From: Roseomonas sp. KE0001
GTDB taxonomy: Bacteria > Pseudomonadota > Alphaproteobacteria > Acetobacterales > Acetobacteraceae
NCBI RefSeq assembly: GCF_016107285.1
Contig: NZ_RCVQ01000002.1
Coordinates: 372,001-436,000 of the forward strand
DNA: 64,000 nt
Direction of reading: 5' to 3'
The position numbers were made by a program, and so were the translations under genes. The notes beneath the pieces were generated by a model. The model saw only the letters and a program-made list of their open reading frames with translations. It was not told the origin of the DNA and did not search any database. Below are positions 34,449-42,969 of the stretch, piece by piece. Every line of letters starts with the position of its first letter. The first letter of the stretch is position 1.

Positions 34449-35030
34449 ATGCCCGTCGAATACCTGAAGGAGACGCCCTCCCAGACCGGTGGGCCCTATG
34501 TCCATATCGGCCTGCTGCCGGTCGCCGCCGGCCTCGCCACCCGCACCCAGGAACAGCCGCATATCCTGGAGGGCGCCGGCGAGCGCATCCGCCTGACCGG
34601 CGTGGTGATGGACGGCTCCGGCCACCCGGTGCGCGATGCGTTGCTGGAGCTGTGGCAGGCGGACCGGGACGGCAGGCACAATGCCGGCGGCTTCCTCGGC
34701 TGGGGCCGCGCGGCGGCCGATCCGGCGAGCGGCGAATGGGTCTTCGAGACCATCCGGCCCGGCGTGGTGCCCTGGCGCGACGGGCGGCCGCAGGCGCCGC
34801 ATGTCAGCCTGCTGATCTTCGCCCGCGGCATCAACATCCACCTGCACACGCGCCTCTACTTCCCCGAGGACGCCGCGGCGCTCGAGGCCGACCCGGTGCT
34901 GCGGAGCATCGAGCAGGCGGGACGCCGCGCCACCCTGGTCGCCGCGCGCACCGGGGCCGCCGACCTGCCGACCTACCGTCTCGTGATCCAGCTCCAGGGC
35001 GAGGCGGAGACGGTGTTCCTCGACATGTGA
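34449..35030 (+). CDS. pcaG: protocatechuate 3,4-dioxygenase alpha subunit
   Basis: 193 residues. Thr-Gly-Gly-Pro-Tyr-Val-His-Ile-Gly-Leu near the N-terminus and Glu-Leu-Trp-Gln-Ala-Asp near residue 68 are typical; the iron ligands of the beta subunit are absent, as expected for alpha. It forms the alternating (alpha-beta)n ring with PcaH. The frame is open far upstream; the true ATG follows the pcaH stop by 2 bp, so the two are co-translated. Confidence 0.95.
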   Translation: MPVEYLKETPSQTGGPYVHIGLLPVAAGLATRTQEQPHILEGAGERIRLTGVVMDGSGHPVRDALLELWQADRDGRHNAGGFLGWGRAAADPASGEWVFETIRPGVVPWRDGRPQAPHVSLLIFARGINIHLHTRLYFPEDAAALEADPVLRSIEQAGRRATLVAARTGAADLPTYRLVIQLQGEAETVFLDM

Positions 35031-35141
35031 GGACGGCGGGAGGCCGGCGCGGACGGCGGTTTCCCGCGCCCCCTCCCGCCCGGGTGCTTGCACCGCGACC
35101 GCTTCCCTCCCACCCTGAAGGACGGGACGGAATCAGGCGGC

Positions 35142-36458
35142 ATGCAGACGAACTTCACGGCGGAGCAACTGGCGGACCCCGACACGCGGGAGTCCAACAC
35201 CATCCTGCGCACCTGCGTGCATTGTGGCTTCTGCACCGCCACCTGCCCGACCTTCGTCCTGCTGGGCGACGAGCTCGACAGCCCGCGCGGCCGCATCTAC
35301 CTGATCAAGGACATGCTGGAGAGCGGCCAGCCGGCGACGGAGGCGGTGGTGCGGCACGTGGACCGCTGCCTCTCCTGCCTCTCCTGCATGACCACCTGCC
35401 CCTCGGGCGTGCACTACATGCATCTGGTGGACCATGCCCGGCGCTACATCGAGGAGACCTATACCCGGCCCTGGCCGGAGCGGCTGCTGCGGCGCGTGCT
35501 CGGCGCCACCCTGCCGTATCCGGGGCGCTTCCGCCTGGCCCTGCGGGCGGCGCGGCTGGCGCGTCCGCTGCGGGGCTGGCTGCCGGGGCGCGGCACCACC
35601 TTCGGCCGGATGCGCGCCATGCTGGAGCTGGCGCCCGAGACGCTGCCGCCGGCCGATCCGGCGCCGGCCGTCCGCCGCTATCCCGCCGAGGGCGAGCGGC
35701 GCGGCCGTGTCGCGCTGCTGACCGGCTGCGCGCAGACCGTCCTGGCGCCCTCCATCAACGCCGCAACCATCCGGCTGCTGACGCGGATGGGGGTCGAGGT
35801 GGTGGTGAGCGAGGGGCAGGGCTGCTGCGGCGCGCTGAACCACCACATGGGCCAGCACGATCCGGCCATGGCCCTGGCGCGGGCCAATATCGCCGCCTGG
35901 ACGCGGGAGATCGAGGGCGAGGGGCTGGACGCCATCGTGGTGAACGCCTCGGGCTGCGGCACCACGGTGAAGGACTACGGCCATATGTTCCGCGAGGAGC
36001 CGGAGCCCTGGGCGGCGCGGGCGGCCCTGGTGGCGGCCCGGGCGCGCGATGTCTCGGAAGTGCTGCTGCAGTTCGGCTACGCGCCGAGTCGCGCGGCGCC
36101 GGAGCTGACCGTGGCCTATCACGCGGCCTGCAGCCTGCAGCACGGGCAGAAGATCACCTCGGCGCCGAAGCAGTTGCTGGCGCGCGCCGGCTTCACGGTG
36201 AAGGAGCCGGCCGAGGGGCATCTCTGCTGCGGCTCGGCCGGCACCTACAACCTGATGCAGCCGGAGATCGCCGGGGCGCTGAAGGCCCGGAAGCTGGAGA
36301 ATATCGGCCGCACCGGGGCGGCGGTGATCGCCAGCGGCAATATCGGCTGCCTGACGCAGCTGGGCTCGGGGCCCCTGCCGGCGATCCATACGGTGGAGTT
36401 GCTGGACTGGATGGCAGGCGGACCGGCCCCGGCGGGATTGTCTGACGGGACTGTCTGA
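35142..36458 (+). CDS. glcF: glycolate oxidase iron-sulfur subunit GlcF
   Basis: 438 residues. Two 4Fe-4S ferredoxin motifs: Cys-Val-His-Cys-Gly-Phe-Cys-Thr-Ala-Thr-Cys-Pro near 24-35 and Cys-Leu-Ser-Cys-Leu-Ser-Cys-Met-Thr-Thr-Cys-Pro near 75-86. Two CCG domains follow (Gly-Cys-Cys-Gly near 227 and Leu-Cys-Cys-Gly-Ser-Ala near 363). It passes electrons from the FAD subunit GlcD/GlcE to quinone. Neither glcD nor glcE is adjacent. ATG 35142 is 110 bp after pcaG. The 3' end carries a 13-bp tandem repeat over the stop. Confidence 0.92.
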   Translation: MQTNFTAEQLADPDTRESNTILRTCVHCGFCTATCPTFVLLGDELDSPRGRIYLIKDMLESGQPATEAVVRHVDRCLSCLSCMTTCPSGVHYMHLVDHARRYIEETYTRPWPERLLRRVLGATLPYPGRFRLALRAARLARPLRGWLPGRGTTFGRMRAMLELAPETLPPADPAPAVRRYPAEGERRGRVALLTGCAQTVLAPSINAATIRLLTRMGVEVVVSEGQGCCGALNHHMGQHDPAMALARANIAAWTREIEGEGLDAIVVNASGCGTTVKDYGHMFREEPEPWAARAALVAARARDVSEVLLQFGYAPSRAAPELTVAYHAACSLQHGQKITSAPKQLLARAGFTVKEPAEGHLCCGSAGTYNLMQPEIAGALKARKLENIGRTGAAVIASGNIGCLTQLGSGPLPAIHTVELLDWMAGGPAPAGLSDGTV

Positions 36459-36469
36459 TGGGGCGGCCT

Positions 36470-36491
36470 GGCGGGCTCGCGGGAGCCCGCC
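36470..36491. terminator. hairpin after glcF
   Basis: GGCGGGCTC and GAGCCCGCC pair over 9 bp with a GCGG loop, 11 bp past the glcF stop and before the convergent small gene. No U-tract. Confidence 0.55.
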
Positions 36492-36507
36492 CGGGCCGGG
36501 GGTCCTG

Positions 36508-36696
36508 TCAGGCCGCCATCTTGCGGGCGGCGCCGTCCCGCGCCAGCACCGACATGGCCTCCGCCACCAGGCCGGCCGCATCCTCGGAGCCGGCCTCCAG
36601 GCAGCAGCGTTCGGCGTGGCTCAGCAGCCGCAGCACGGCCGCGAGGTCTCGTTGCGCCTGATGGGTCCAGAGGACCGCAGCGATAGGGGTATCCAT
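36508..36696 (-). CDS. small helical protein, unknown
   Basis: 62 residues: Met-Asp-Thr-Pro-Ile-Ala-Ala-Val-Leu-Trp-Thr-His-Gln-Ala-Gln-Arg-Asp, then largely helical with a Cys-Cys and an Ala-rich end. Coding-like codon use. No family recognised. It lies downstream of the next small gene on the same strand, beyond a terminator-like hairpin, and may have its own promoter. Confidence 0.45.
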   Translation of the reverse strand: MDTPIAAVLWTHQAQRDLAAVLRLLSHAERCCLEAGSEDAAGLVAEAMSVLARDGAARKMAA

Positions 36697-36762
36697 CGGA
36701 AAGGACCGCCACTCGATGTTGGGATGCGGCCGCGCTTACACCGCAATCCTCGCGCGGACCAG

Positions 36763-36793
36763 AAAAAAGCGCGGTCCGGGCCGATGGCCGCGC
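36763..36793 (-). terminator. intrinsic terminator of the 70-residue gene
   Basis: On the minus strand GCGCGG and CCGCGC form a stem directly followed by six T (36763-36768 as A on plus). It starts 4 bp past the stop at 36797, which supports that small gene being transcribed. Confidence 0.6.
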
Positions 36794-36796
36794 GGC

Positions 36797-37009
36797 CTAT
36801 TGCAGCAGGCGGCCCGCGCCGGCCGGCGCCAGGTCCCGGGACAGCGACGGCGCGGCGGGCAGGAGGGTGGCGGCGAGGGCGAGGTGCAGCGCGGCATCGG
36901 CGGCGCCCAGGCGCCGGCACTCCGCCTCCAGATAGGAGATCATGCGGGAGAGGGCTTCCTGGTCTGAGCCGGCCTGCGGGTCGCGCGAGGAAAGGGTGTG
37001 CCTGGCCAT
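36797..37009 (-). CDS. small helical protein, unknown
   Basis: 70 residues from ATG 37009 with GGAAGAAA about nine bases upstream; a GTG at 37036 would add nine Lys/Arg-rich residues. Content is a single long amphipathic helix (Asp-Gln-Glu-Ala-Leu-Ser-Arg-Met-Ile-Ser-Tyr-Leu-Glu-Ala-Glu) then an Ala/Leu/Pro tail. Such short helical proteins occur widely in Acetobacteraceae without known role. Followed by a good terminator, which favours a real gene. Confidence 0.55.
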   Translation of the reverse strand: MARHTLSSRDPQAGSDQEALSRMISYLEAECRRLGAADAALHLALAATLLPAAPSLSRDLAPAGAGRLLQ

Positions 37010-37273
37010 GGGAGAGAGTTTCTTCCGCTGCTTCACCCTGCTCGGGCGAGGTGATGTTCACGCCCCCGTGATACTCGGTAGCGTTTCAGAAGATCAATGA
37101 CTTTATGTTGCAGTAAGGATCCGTAACACAATCAGAAATTGTAAAGCCGCGCCAGACACGATCATGGTCGCGACTTGTCCACAGGATTGACGGTGCTTTT
37201 ACGCCCGGCGAGGCATGCGCCCGGCGCGGGGATGCTCTACGCTGGACGCCGAACCGCCGGAGATAGCCGCCCC
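37010..37273. promoter_or_regulatory. AT-rich intergenic region upstream of the binding-protein gene
   Basis: 264 bp, lower GC at about 37070-37160. It holds ACAAT/ATTGT (37128-37142) as a small hairpin and TTGTCCACA at 37175-37183, which resembles a DnaA box but stands alone. Promoters for the divergent genes at 37009 and 37274 should lie here; no clear -10/-35 pair is assigned. Confidence 0.35.
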
Positions 37274-38290
37274 ATGCGCGTCCTGATCGCCTTGCTGGCC
37301 GCCCTGCTCGCCCTCGACGCCGCGCCGGTCCTGGCGGGCCCGACCCTGGACGGGGTCAGGGCGCGCGGGCAGCTGGTCTGCGGGGTCAATACCGGGGTGG
37401 CCGGATTCTCCGCGCCGGACAGCCGGGGCGAGTATCAGGGGCTCGACGCGGAGTTCTGCCGCGCCGTGGCGGCCGCCACGCTGGGCGATGCATCGAAGGT
37501 CCGATTCGTGCCCACCACCTACCAGACGCGCTTCGTCGCCCTGCAATCGGGCGAGATCGACCTGCTGGCGCGCAACGTGACGCAGACGCTGATGCGCGAC
37601 ACGGCCATGGGCTTCAACATGGCCGGCGTCAACTTCTACGACGGCCAGGGCTTCCTGGTGCCGCGCGCCTCGGGCATCGCCGGCGCGCGGCAGCTCGACG
37701 GCGCCACGGTCTGCGTGCTGCCCGGCTCCACCAGCGAGCTCAACCTCGGTGACTATGCGCGGCGCGAGGGCCTGCGCCTGCAGCCCGTGGTGCTGAGCTC
37801 GATGGACGAGATGACGGCCGCCTACCAGTCCGGCCGCTGCGACGCCATGACCACCGATGCCTCGCAACTCGCCGCGCTGCGCGTCTCGGCCCTGCGCGAA
37901 CCCGAGGCGCATGTCATCCTGCCCGAGCGGATCAGCAAGGAGCCGCTCGGCCCGATGGTGCGGCATGGCGACGAGGAGTGGCGCGACATCGTGACCTGGA
38001 CCCTGGCGGCGCTGATCGAGGCCGAGGAGCTGGGCGTGACCCGGGCCAATGCGGCGGAGATGCGCGGCGGGCAGGACCCGAACGTGCTGCGCCTGCTCGG
38101 CGCCACGCCGGGCTTCGGCAAGGCGCTGGCGCTGCCGGAGGACTGGGCCTTCCAGGCGATCCGGCAGGTCGGCAACTACGGCGAGATCTTCGACCGGACC
38201 CTGGGCAAAGGTTCGCCCATCGGCCTCGAGCGCGGCCTGAACGACCTCTGGACCCGCGGCGGCCTGATGTACGCCCTGCCGCTGCGCTGA
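37274..38290 (+). CDS. amino-acid ABC transporter substrate-binding protein
   Basis: 338 residues. Signal peptide about 1-21 (Arg-Val-Leu-Ile-Ala-Leu-Leu to Val-Leu-Ala-Gly). The binding-protein fold has Arg-Gly-Gln-Leu-Val-Cys-Gly-Val-Asn-Thr-Gly and Phe-Ser-Ala-Pro-Asp near the start, then Gly-Leu-Asp-Ala-Glu-Phe-Cys-Arg-Ala-Val-Ala-Ala. The latter resembles AapJ/BztA (general L-amino acid or Glu/Asp) periplasmic proteins. No permease or ATPase genes are near, so it is an orphan. The frame is open upstream; ATG 37274 gives the signal peptide, with CGGAG upstream. Confidence 0.9.
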   Translation: MRVLIALLAALLALDAAPVLAGPTLDGVRARGQLVCGVNTGVAGFSAPDSRGEYQGLDAEFCRAVAAATLGDASKVRFVPTTYQTRFVALQSGEIDLLARNVTQTLMRDTAMGFNMAGVNFYDGQGFLVPRASGIAGARQLDGATVCVLPGSTSELNLGDYARREGLRLQPVVLSSMDEMTAAYQSGRCDAMTTDASQLAALRVSALREPEAHVILPERISKEPLGPMVRHGDEEWRDIVTWTLAALIEAEELGVTRANAAEMRGGQDPNVLRLLGATPGFGKALALPEDWAFQAIRQVGNYGEIFDRTLGKGSPIGLERGLNDLWTRGGLMYALPLR

Positions 38291-38311
38291 GGCGCGGCGG
38301 GGCCTCAACAA

Positions 38312-38349
38312 GACCATGGCATCCGGCCGCCGGCTATGATGCCATGGTC
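38312..38349. repeat. inverted repeat upstream of phbB
   Basis: GACCATGGCAT (38312-38322) and ATGCCATGGTC (38339-38349) are perfect 11-bp arms around a 16-bp centre that itself contains CCGG dyads. It lies 58 bp before the phbB ATG. It could be an operator or a leader hairpin. Confidence 0.55.
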
Positions 38350-38407
38350 GACGCGGAACCGGAATGAAGCCGGTCCCGCCATGAACCTTCACGGAGGAGG
38401 ACAGCCT

Positions 38408-39130
38408 ATGGCAAGAGTGGCCCTGGTCACCGGCGGGCAGCGCGGCATCGGCGCGGCCATCAGCGAGCAGTTGCAGAAGGCCGGCCGCAAGGTGGTCGCC
38501 TCCTATGCCGGCAATGACGCCGCCGCTGCGGCCTTCACCGAGCGCACCGGTATCGCGACCATCAAGTTCGACGTCTCCGACTTCGAGGCCTGCCAGGCCG
38601 CGGTCGCCCGGATCGAGGCGGAGCACGGACCGATCGAGGTGCTGGTGAACAACGCCGGCATCACCCGCGACGGCACCATGAAGCGGATGGACCGCAAGAT
38701 GTGGGACGACGTGATCGACACCAATCTCGGCTCCTGCTTCAACATGGCCAAGCTGGTCTGGGACGGGATGATGTCGCGCAAGTTCGGCCGCATCGTCAAC
38801 ATCGGCTCGATCAACGGCCAGGCCGGGCAGTACGGCCAGGTCAACTATGCCGCCGCCAAGTCCGGGATCCACGGCTTCACCAAGGCGCTGGCGCAGGAGG
38901 GCGCGCGGGCCGGCATCACCGTGAACGCCATCGCGCCCGGCTATGTGGACACCGAGATGGTGCGCGCCGTGCCGGAGGACGTGCTGCAGAAGATCATCGC
39001 ACGCATCCCGCGCGGCCGCCTCGGCACCGCCGAGGACATCGCGCGCGGCGTCGCCTTCCTGACCGCCGACGATGCCGACTTCATCACCGGCTCGACGCTG
39101 TCGATCAACGGCGGCCAGCACATGTACTGA
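38408..39130 (+). CDS. phbB: acetoacetyl-CoA reductase
   Basis: 240 residues, SDR fold. Thr-Gly-Gly-Gln-Arg-Gly-Ile-Gly at 8-15, Asn-Asn-Ala-Gly-Ile-Thr-Arg-Asp-Gly near 82-90, Ser with Tyr-Ala-Ala-Ala-Lys near 148-152. The Arg-Asp-Gly-Thr-Met-Lys-Arg-Met and the substrate loop Gln-Ala-Gly-Gln-Tyr-Gly-Gln match PhbB/PhaB. Reduces acetoacetyl-CoA to (R)-3-hydroxybutyryl-CoA with NADPH for polyhydroxybutyrate. GGAGGAGG precedes ATG 38408. The thiolase partner phaA is 10 kb away. Confidence 0.94.
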   Translation: MARVALVTGGQRGIGAAISEQLQKAGRKVVASYAGNDAAAAAFTERTGIATIKFDVSDFEACQAAVARIEAEHGPIEVLVNNAGITRDGTMKRMDRKMWDDVIDTNLGSCFNMAKLVWDGMMSRKFGRIVNIGSINGQAGQYGQVNYAAAKSGIHGFTKALAQEGARAGITVNAIAPGYVDTEMVRAVPEDVLQKIIARIPRGRLGTAEDIARGVAFLTADDADFITGSTLSINGGQHMY

Positions 39131-39175
39131 GGCGGGGCGTTCCGCCGGGGCTCCAGCGGCCCCGGCGGCGGTCCT

Positions 39176-39541
<366 letters not shown>

Positions 39542-39650
39542 CGGGCATGTCCTCCATGAATGCGCTGGCGCAACGCGGCCGCCGGCGCGGGGTTGCGAAG
39601 CTTAAGCCGGGTCGCCCTGCCTGTCCGCCACCCGCCGCGCCCCGGGAGGC

Positions 39651-40622
39651 TCAGGCATAGCGCGCCAGGTTGCGGCGGATGCGGGCCAGCACCGGCTCGT
39701 CCAGGGAGGGCAGCGCGAAGGTCTCGCCGGTGATCTGCTCGAAGGCGGTGACATAGACGGCGGCGGTGGCCAGGATCACCGCCTCGGGGATCTCCGGGAT
39801 CGGGTCCTTGTAGGGATCGCAGCGCGCCACCACCCAGTTGCGCACGAAGTCCTTGTCGAAGCTCTCCGGCTTCTCGCCGGCCTCGAAGCGCGCCGGATAG
39901 CTGCCGGCCAGCCAGTAGCGGCTGCTGTCCGGCGTGTGGATCTCGTCGGCCAGGACGATGTTGCCCTCGGTGTCGAGGCCGAACTCGTACTTCGTGTCCA
40001 CCAGGATCAGCCCGCGCCGCCGCGCCAGCTCCTGCCCGCGCGCGAAGAGGGCGAGGGCGTAGCGGGAGAGGGTCTCCCACTGCGCGGCGCTCAGCAGCCC
40101 CTTCTCCAGGATCAGCGCCGGCGTCAGCGGCTCGTCGTGCCCGCCGTCGAAGGCCTTGCTGGTGGGCGTGATGATCGGCCGGGGCAGCTTCTGGTTGTCG
40201 CGCATCCCGTCCGGCAGGGTGACGCCGTACATCTCCCGCTGGCCGGCCTTGTAGAGCGTCAGGATCGAGGTGCCCGTGGTGCCGGCGAGATAGTCGCGCA
40301 CCACCACCTCGACCGGCAGGATGTCCAGCCGCTTTCCCACCACCACGTTGGGGTCCGGGTATTCGAGGACATGGTTGGGGCAGATGTCGCGCGTCTGCTC
40401 GAACCAGTAGCGCGCCGTCTGGGTCAGCACCTGGCCCTTCAGCGGAATGGCCGCCAGGATACGGTCGAAGGCGCTGATGCGGTCGGTGGTGATGAGGATG
40501 CGCCGCCCGTCCGGCAGGTCGTAATTGTCCCGCACCTTGCCGCTGTAGTGGTTGGGAAGCTCGGCGATGGTCGCGTCGTTCAGGATGTGCCGCGCATAGG
40601 GCGCGAGGGTGCTGGGATCCAT
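39651..40622 (-). CDS. purC: phosphoribosylaminoimidazole-succinocarboxamide synthase
   Basis: 323 residues, the long SAICAR synthetase type. [10 protein letters not shown] near 25-34, Asp-Arg-Ile-Ser-Ala-Phe-Asp near 47-53, and Asp-Thr-Lys-Tyr-Glu-Phe-Gly near 213-219 are the ATP- and substrate-site motifs. It adds aspartate to CAIR in purine synthesis, just before PurB. Start [14 protein letters not shown] at 40622; it is monocistronic and divergent from the TonB receptor gene, whose Zur-like operator lies between them. Confidence 0.96.
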   Translation of the reverse strand: MDPSTLAPYARHILNDATIAELPNHYSGKVRDNYDLPDGRRILITTDRISAFDRILAAIPLKGQVLTQTARYWFEQTRDICPNHVLEYPDPNVVVGKRLDILPVEVVVRDYLAGTTGTSILTLYKAGQREMYGVTLPDGMRDNQKLPRPIITPTSKAFDGGHDEPLTPALILEKGLLSAAQWETLSRYALALFARGQELARRRGLILVDTKYEFGLDTEGNIVLADEIHTPDSSRYWLAGSYPARFEAGEKPESFDKDFVRNWVVARCDPYKDPIPEIPEAVILATAAVYVTAFEQITGETFALPSLDEPVLARIRRNLARYA

Positions 40623-40736
40623 GGCCGTTATCCTGCAAGCGGTGGGCGCCGCAGGGTAGCGGCTGCCGCCCAGCCTGTCAGGAGGCAGGTAAGTTCCGAA
40701 TGGCCACGCTTAGGGCAAACACCGTCTTCCAAGAGT

Positions 40737-40757
40737 AATGTTATACTGTATCATATT
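40737..40757. promoter_or_regulatory. Zur-like operator before the TonB receptor
   Basis: AATGTTATAC and GTATCATATT flank a single T and are complementary at 8 of 10 positions. The left half, AATGTTATA, is identical to that of the site at 2984-3001. A TATAAG (40766-40771) and the ATG at 40795 follow. In 72% GC DNA this A/T-rich dyad is conspicuous. Confidence 0.6.
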
Positions 40758-40794
40758 GTCCTCACTATAAGCTGTAGCAGAGCCGAGTCGATCC

Positions 40795-42915
40795 ATGTCA
40801 CGTCGTCATCTCCTCCTCACAACGGCCCTTCTTCCCACGCTGCTGCCGGCGATCCCGCGCGCCCAGGAGGAGGTGCGGCTGCCGCCGGTTTCCGTTACAG
40901 CAAGCCCGGTACAGACCGGGCAGATCGGTAGCTTCGTGCCGCTCACGACGTTGGAGCAGCCGGCGCTGTCCAGCGCCGCGCCGCGCAGCCTGGCCGAGGC
41001 GCTGGCCGACGAGCCGGGCATCAGCGCCACCGGCTTCGCCCCCGGTGCCAGCCGCCCGATCATCCGCGGCCTCACCGACAATCGCGTCCGGCTGCAGGAG
41101 AACGGCTTCACCGCCGGCGATGTGTCGGCCTACGGCGCCGACCATACCGTACCGCTCGATCCGCTCGCCGCCGAGCGCGTCGAGGTCATCCGCGGACCGG
41201 CCTCGCTGCGCTGGGGCTCGCAGGCCATTGGCGGAGTGGTCAACATGATCAACAACCGTATTCCGACCAGCCTGCCGGAGCGCAACGTCCAGGGTCGCCT
41301 CGCTGGCGGGTGGAACAGCGGCAGCCGCGGCTGGGACGGTCTGGCTACGGCCGATGTGCGGGCCGGCAACTGGGTGCTGCATGGTGATCTCTTCGGGCGC
41401 AAGGATCACGACTACGAGCTGCCGGATGGCGGGCGGCAGGCCAACAGCTTCGTCCGCACCGACGGCCAGGCGCTCGGTCTGAGTTATGTCGGCGAGCAGG
41501 GCTTCATCGGCACTTCCATCTCTCGTTTCCGCAGTCTCTACGGCATTCCGGGCGGCGAGGAGGCGGAGTTGGGCATCTCTCTGGATGTCGAGCAGTTCCG
41601 CTGGGCAAGCCGTGGCGAATACCGCCCGTCGAGTGGTCCGCTGCGCAGCGTCAGCTACTGGCTCGGCTTCAGCCGCTACCGGCATGAGGAGATGGGCCTC
41701 GAACATGAGCATGGCCATGATCACGAGGAGGGCGAGGAGCATGAGCACGAGGAGCTTGCAGGTGCCCGGGTCGAGCATGGCGGCTTCCGCAACATCACCT
41801 GGGATGGGCGCCTCGAGCTGCAGCACCAGCCGATCGAGACCAGCATTGGCGCGCTGAACGGCACGCTCGGCCTGTCCTTCGAGCAGGAACGGCTGCGCAC
41901 CACTGGCGAGGCGCTGGACTTCCTGCCGCCTGCCGACACCGACCGCTATGCCGCCTATCTCTTCGAGGAGCTCAGTCTCACTCCGACGCTGCGGCTGCAG
42001 GCGGCGACCCGGATCGAGATGGTGCGGATCGGCGGCGCCACGGCGGATTTCGGCGGCGGCCTGCTGCCGTCCGAGGAGGGCCAGGAGCTTGCCAACAGCT
42101 CCTACGAGCGCGACTACACCCCGGTCAGCGTCAGCTTCGGCCTGCTGAAGGACCTGCCCTGGGCGATGCAGGCGCGCGTCACCGGCCAGTATGTCGAGCG
42201 GGCACCGAGCGTCGCGGAGCTGTTCTCGCGCGGCTCTCACCATGCCTCGGGCACCTTCGACATCGGCAATCCCGACCTGCGCAAGGAGTCGGCCGTGACC
42301 GGCGAGATCGGCCTGTCGCGCAACAGCGGCAGCTTCCGCTTCGACACCAGCGCCTTCCTCTCGCGCTTCGACGGCTTCATCTATCAGGCACTGACGGGCA
42401 ACAGCTGCGACGAGGACTTCGCCTCCTGCGCGCCCGGCGGCGAGGGCGAGTTCCTGCAATCCGCCTACGGTCAGCGCGATGCGCGCTTCTGGGGCGTCGA
42501 GGTAAAGGCCGAGCAGGACCTGTTCCGCCTTGGCGGCGGCCGCTTCGGCCTGTCCGGACGCTACGACTTCGTGCGCGCCGAGTTCACCGGCGGCGGCAAC
42601 CTGCCGCGCATTCCGCCGCACCGCCTCGGCGGCGGTATGTTCTGGCGCAACGGCGGCTGGAACACCGGCATCGACTATCTGCACGCCTTCGACCACAACC
42701 GCACCGCCGACAACGAGACCTCGACCAAGGGCTATGATTCTCTGAATGCCCGGATCGCCTACACCGCGCCGCTCGGCAGCGATCTGGGCCTCACCCTCGC
42801 GGTCGTCGCCAGCAACCTGCTCGACAGCAACATGCGCAACGCCGCCTCGTTCAAGAAGGACGAGGTTCTGCTACCCGGCCGGACGGCGCGGCTGATGGCG
42901 ATACTGACCTTCTGA
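40795..42915 (+). CDS. ZnuD-like TonB-dependent outer-membrane receptor
   Basis: 706 residues. Signal peptide about 1-23; plug domain about 30-155 with Pro-Ile-Ile-Arg-Gly-Leu-Thr-Asp-Asn-Arg and Glu-Val-Ile-Arg-Gly-Pro-Ala-Ser-Leu-Arg-Trp-Gly; beta-barrel to the terminal Phe. Residues 297-319 form an extracellular loop with nine His among Glu, Asp and Gly. This is the ZnuD type loop that captures zinc at the surface. With the upstream Zur-like site the role is high-affinity zinc uptake in starvation; the ligand is inferred. It needs TonB-ExbBD, not seen in the window. Codon third positions look slightly less GC-rich than neighbours. Confidence 0.88.
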   Translation: MSRRHLLLTTALLPTLLPAIPRAQEEVRLPPVSVTASPVQTGQIGSFVPLTTLEQPALSSAAPRSLAEALADEPGISATGFAPGASRPIIRGLTDNRVRLQENGFTAGDVSAYGADHTVPLDPLAAERVEVIRGPASLRWGSQAIGGVVNMINNRIPTSLPERNVQGRLAGGWNSGSRGWDGLATADVRAGNWVLHGDLFGRKDHDYELPDGGRQANSFVRTDGQALGLSYVGEQGFIGTSISRFRSLYGIPGGEEAELGISLDVEQFRWASRGEYRPSSGPLRSVSYWLGFSRYRHEEMGLEHEHGHDHEEGEEHEHEELAGARVEHGGFRNITWDGRLELQHQPIETSIGALNGTLGLSFEQERLRTTGEALDFLPPADTDRYAAYLFEELSLTPTLRLQAATRIEMVRIGGATADFGGGLLPSEEGQELANSSYERDYTPVSVSFGLLKDLPWAMQARVTGQYVERAPSVAELFSRGSHHASGTFDIGNPDLRKESAVTGEIGLSRNSGSFRFDTSAFLSRFDGFIYQALTGNSCDEDFASCAPGGEGEFLQSAYGQRDARFWGVEVKAEQDLFRLGGGRFGLSGRYDFVRAEFTGGGNLPRIPPHRLGGGMFWRNGGWNTGIDYLHAFDHNRTADNETSTKGYDSLNARIAYTAPLGSDLGLTLAVVASNLLDSNMRNAASFKKDEVLLPGRTARLMAILTF

Positions 42916-42969
42916 CGATGGCCTGCGCCGGATCCTGGTGTCCGGCCTGACCGCTGGCAGGTGTTCGCC

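Noticed and set aside
37175-37183. TTGTCCACA as a DnaA box or origin
   Set aside because: A single isolated match, without clusters, dnaA, or an unwinding element.
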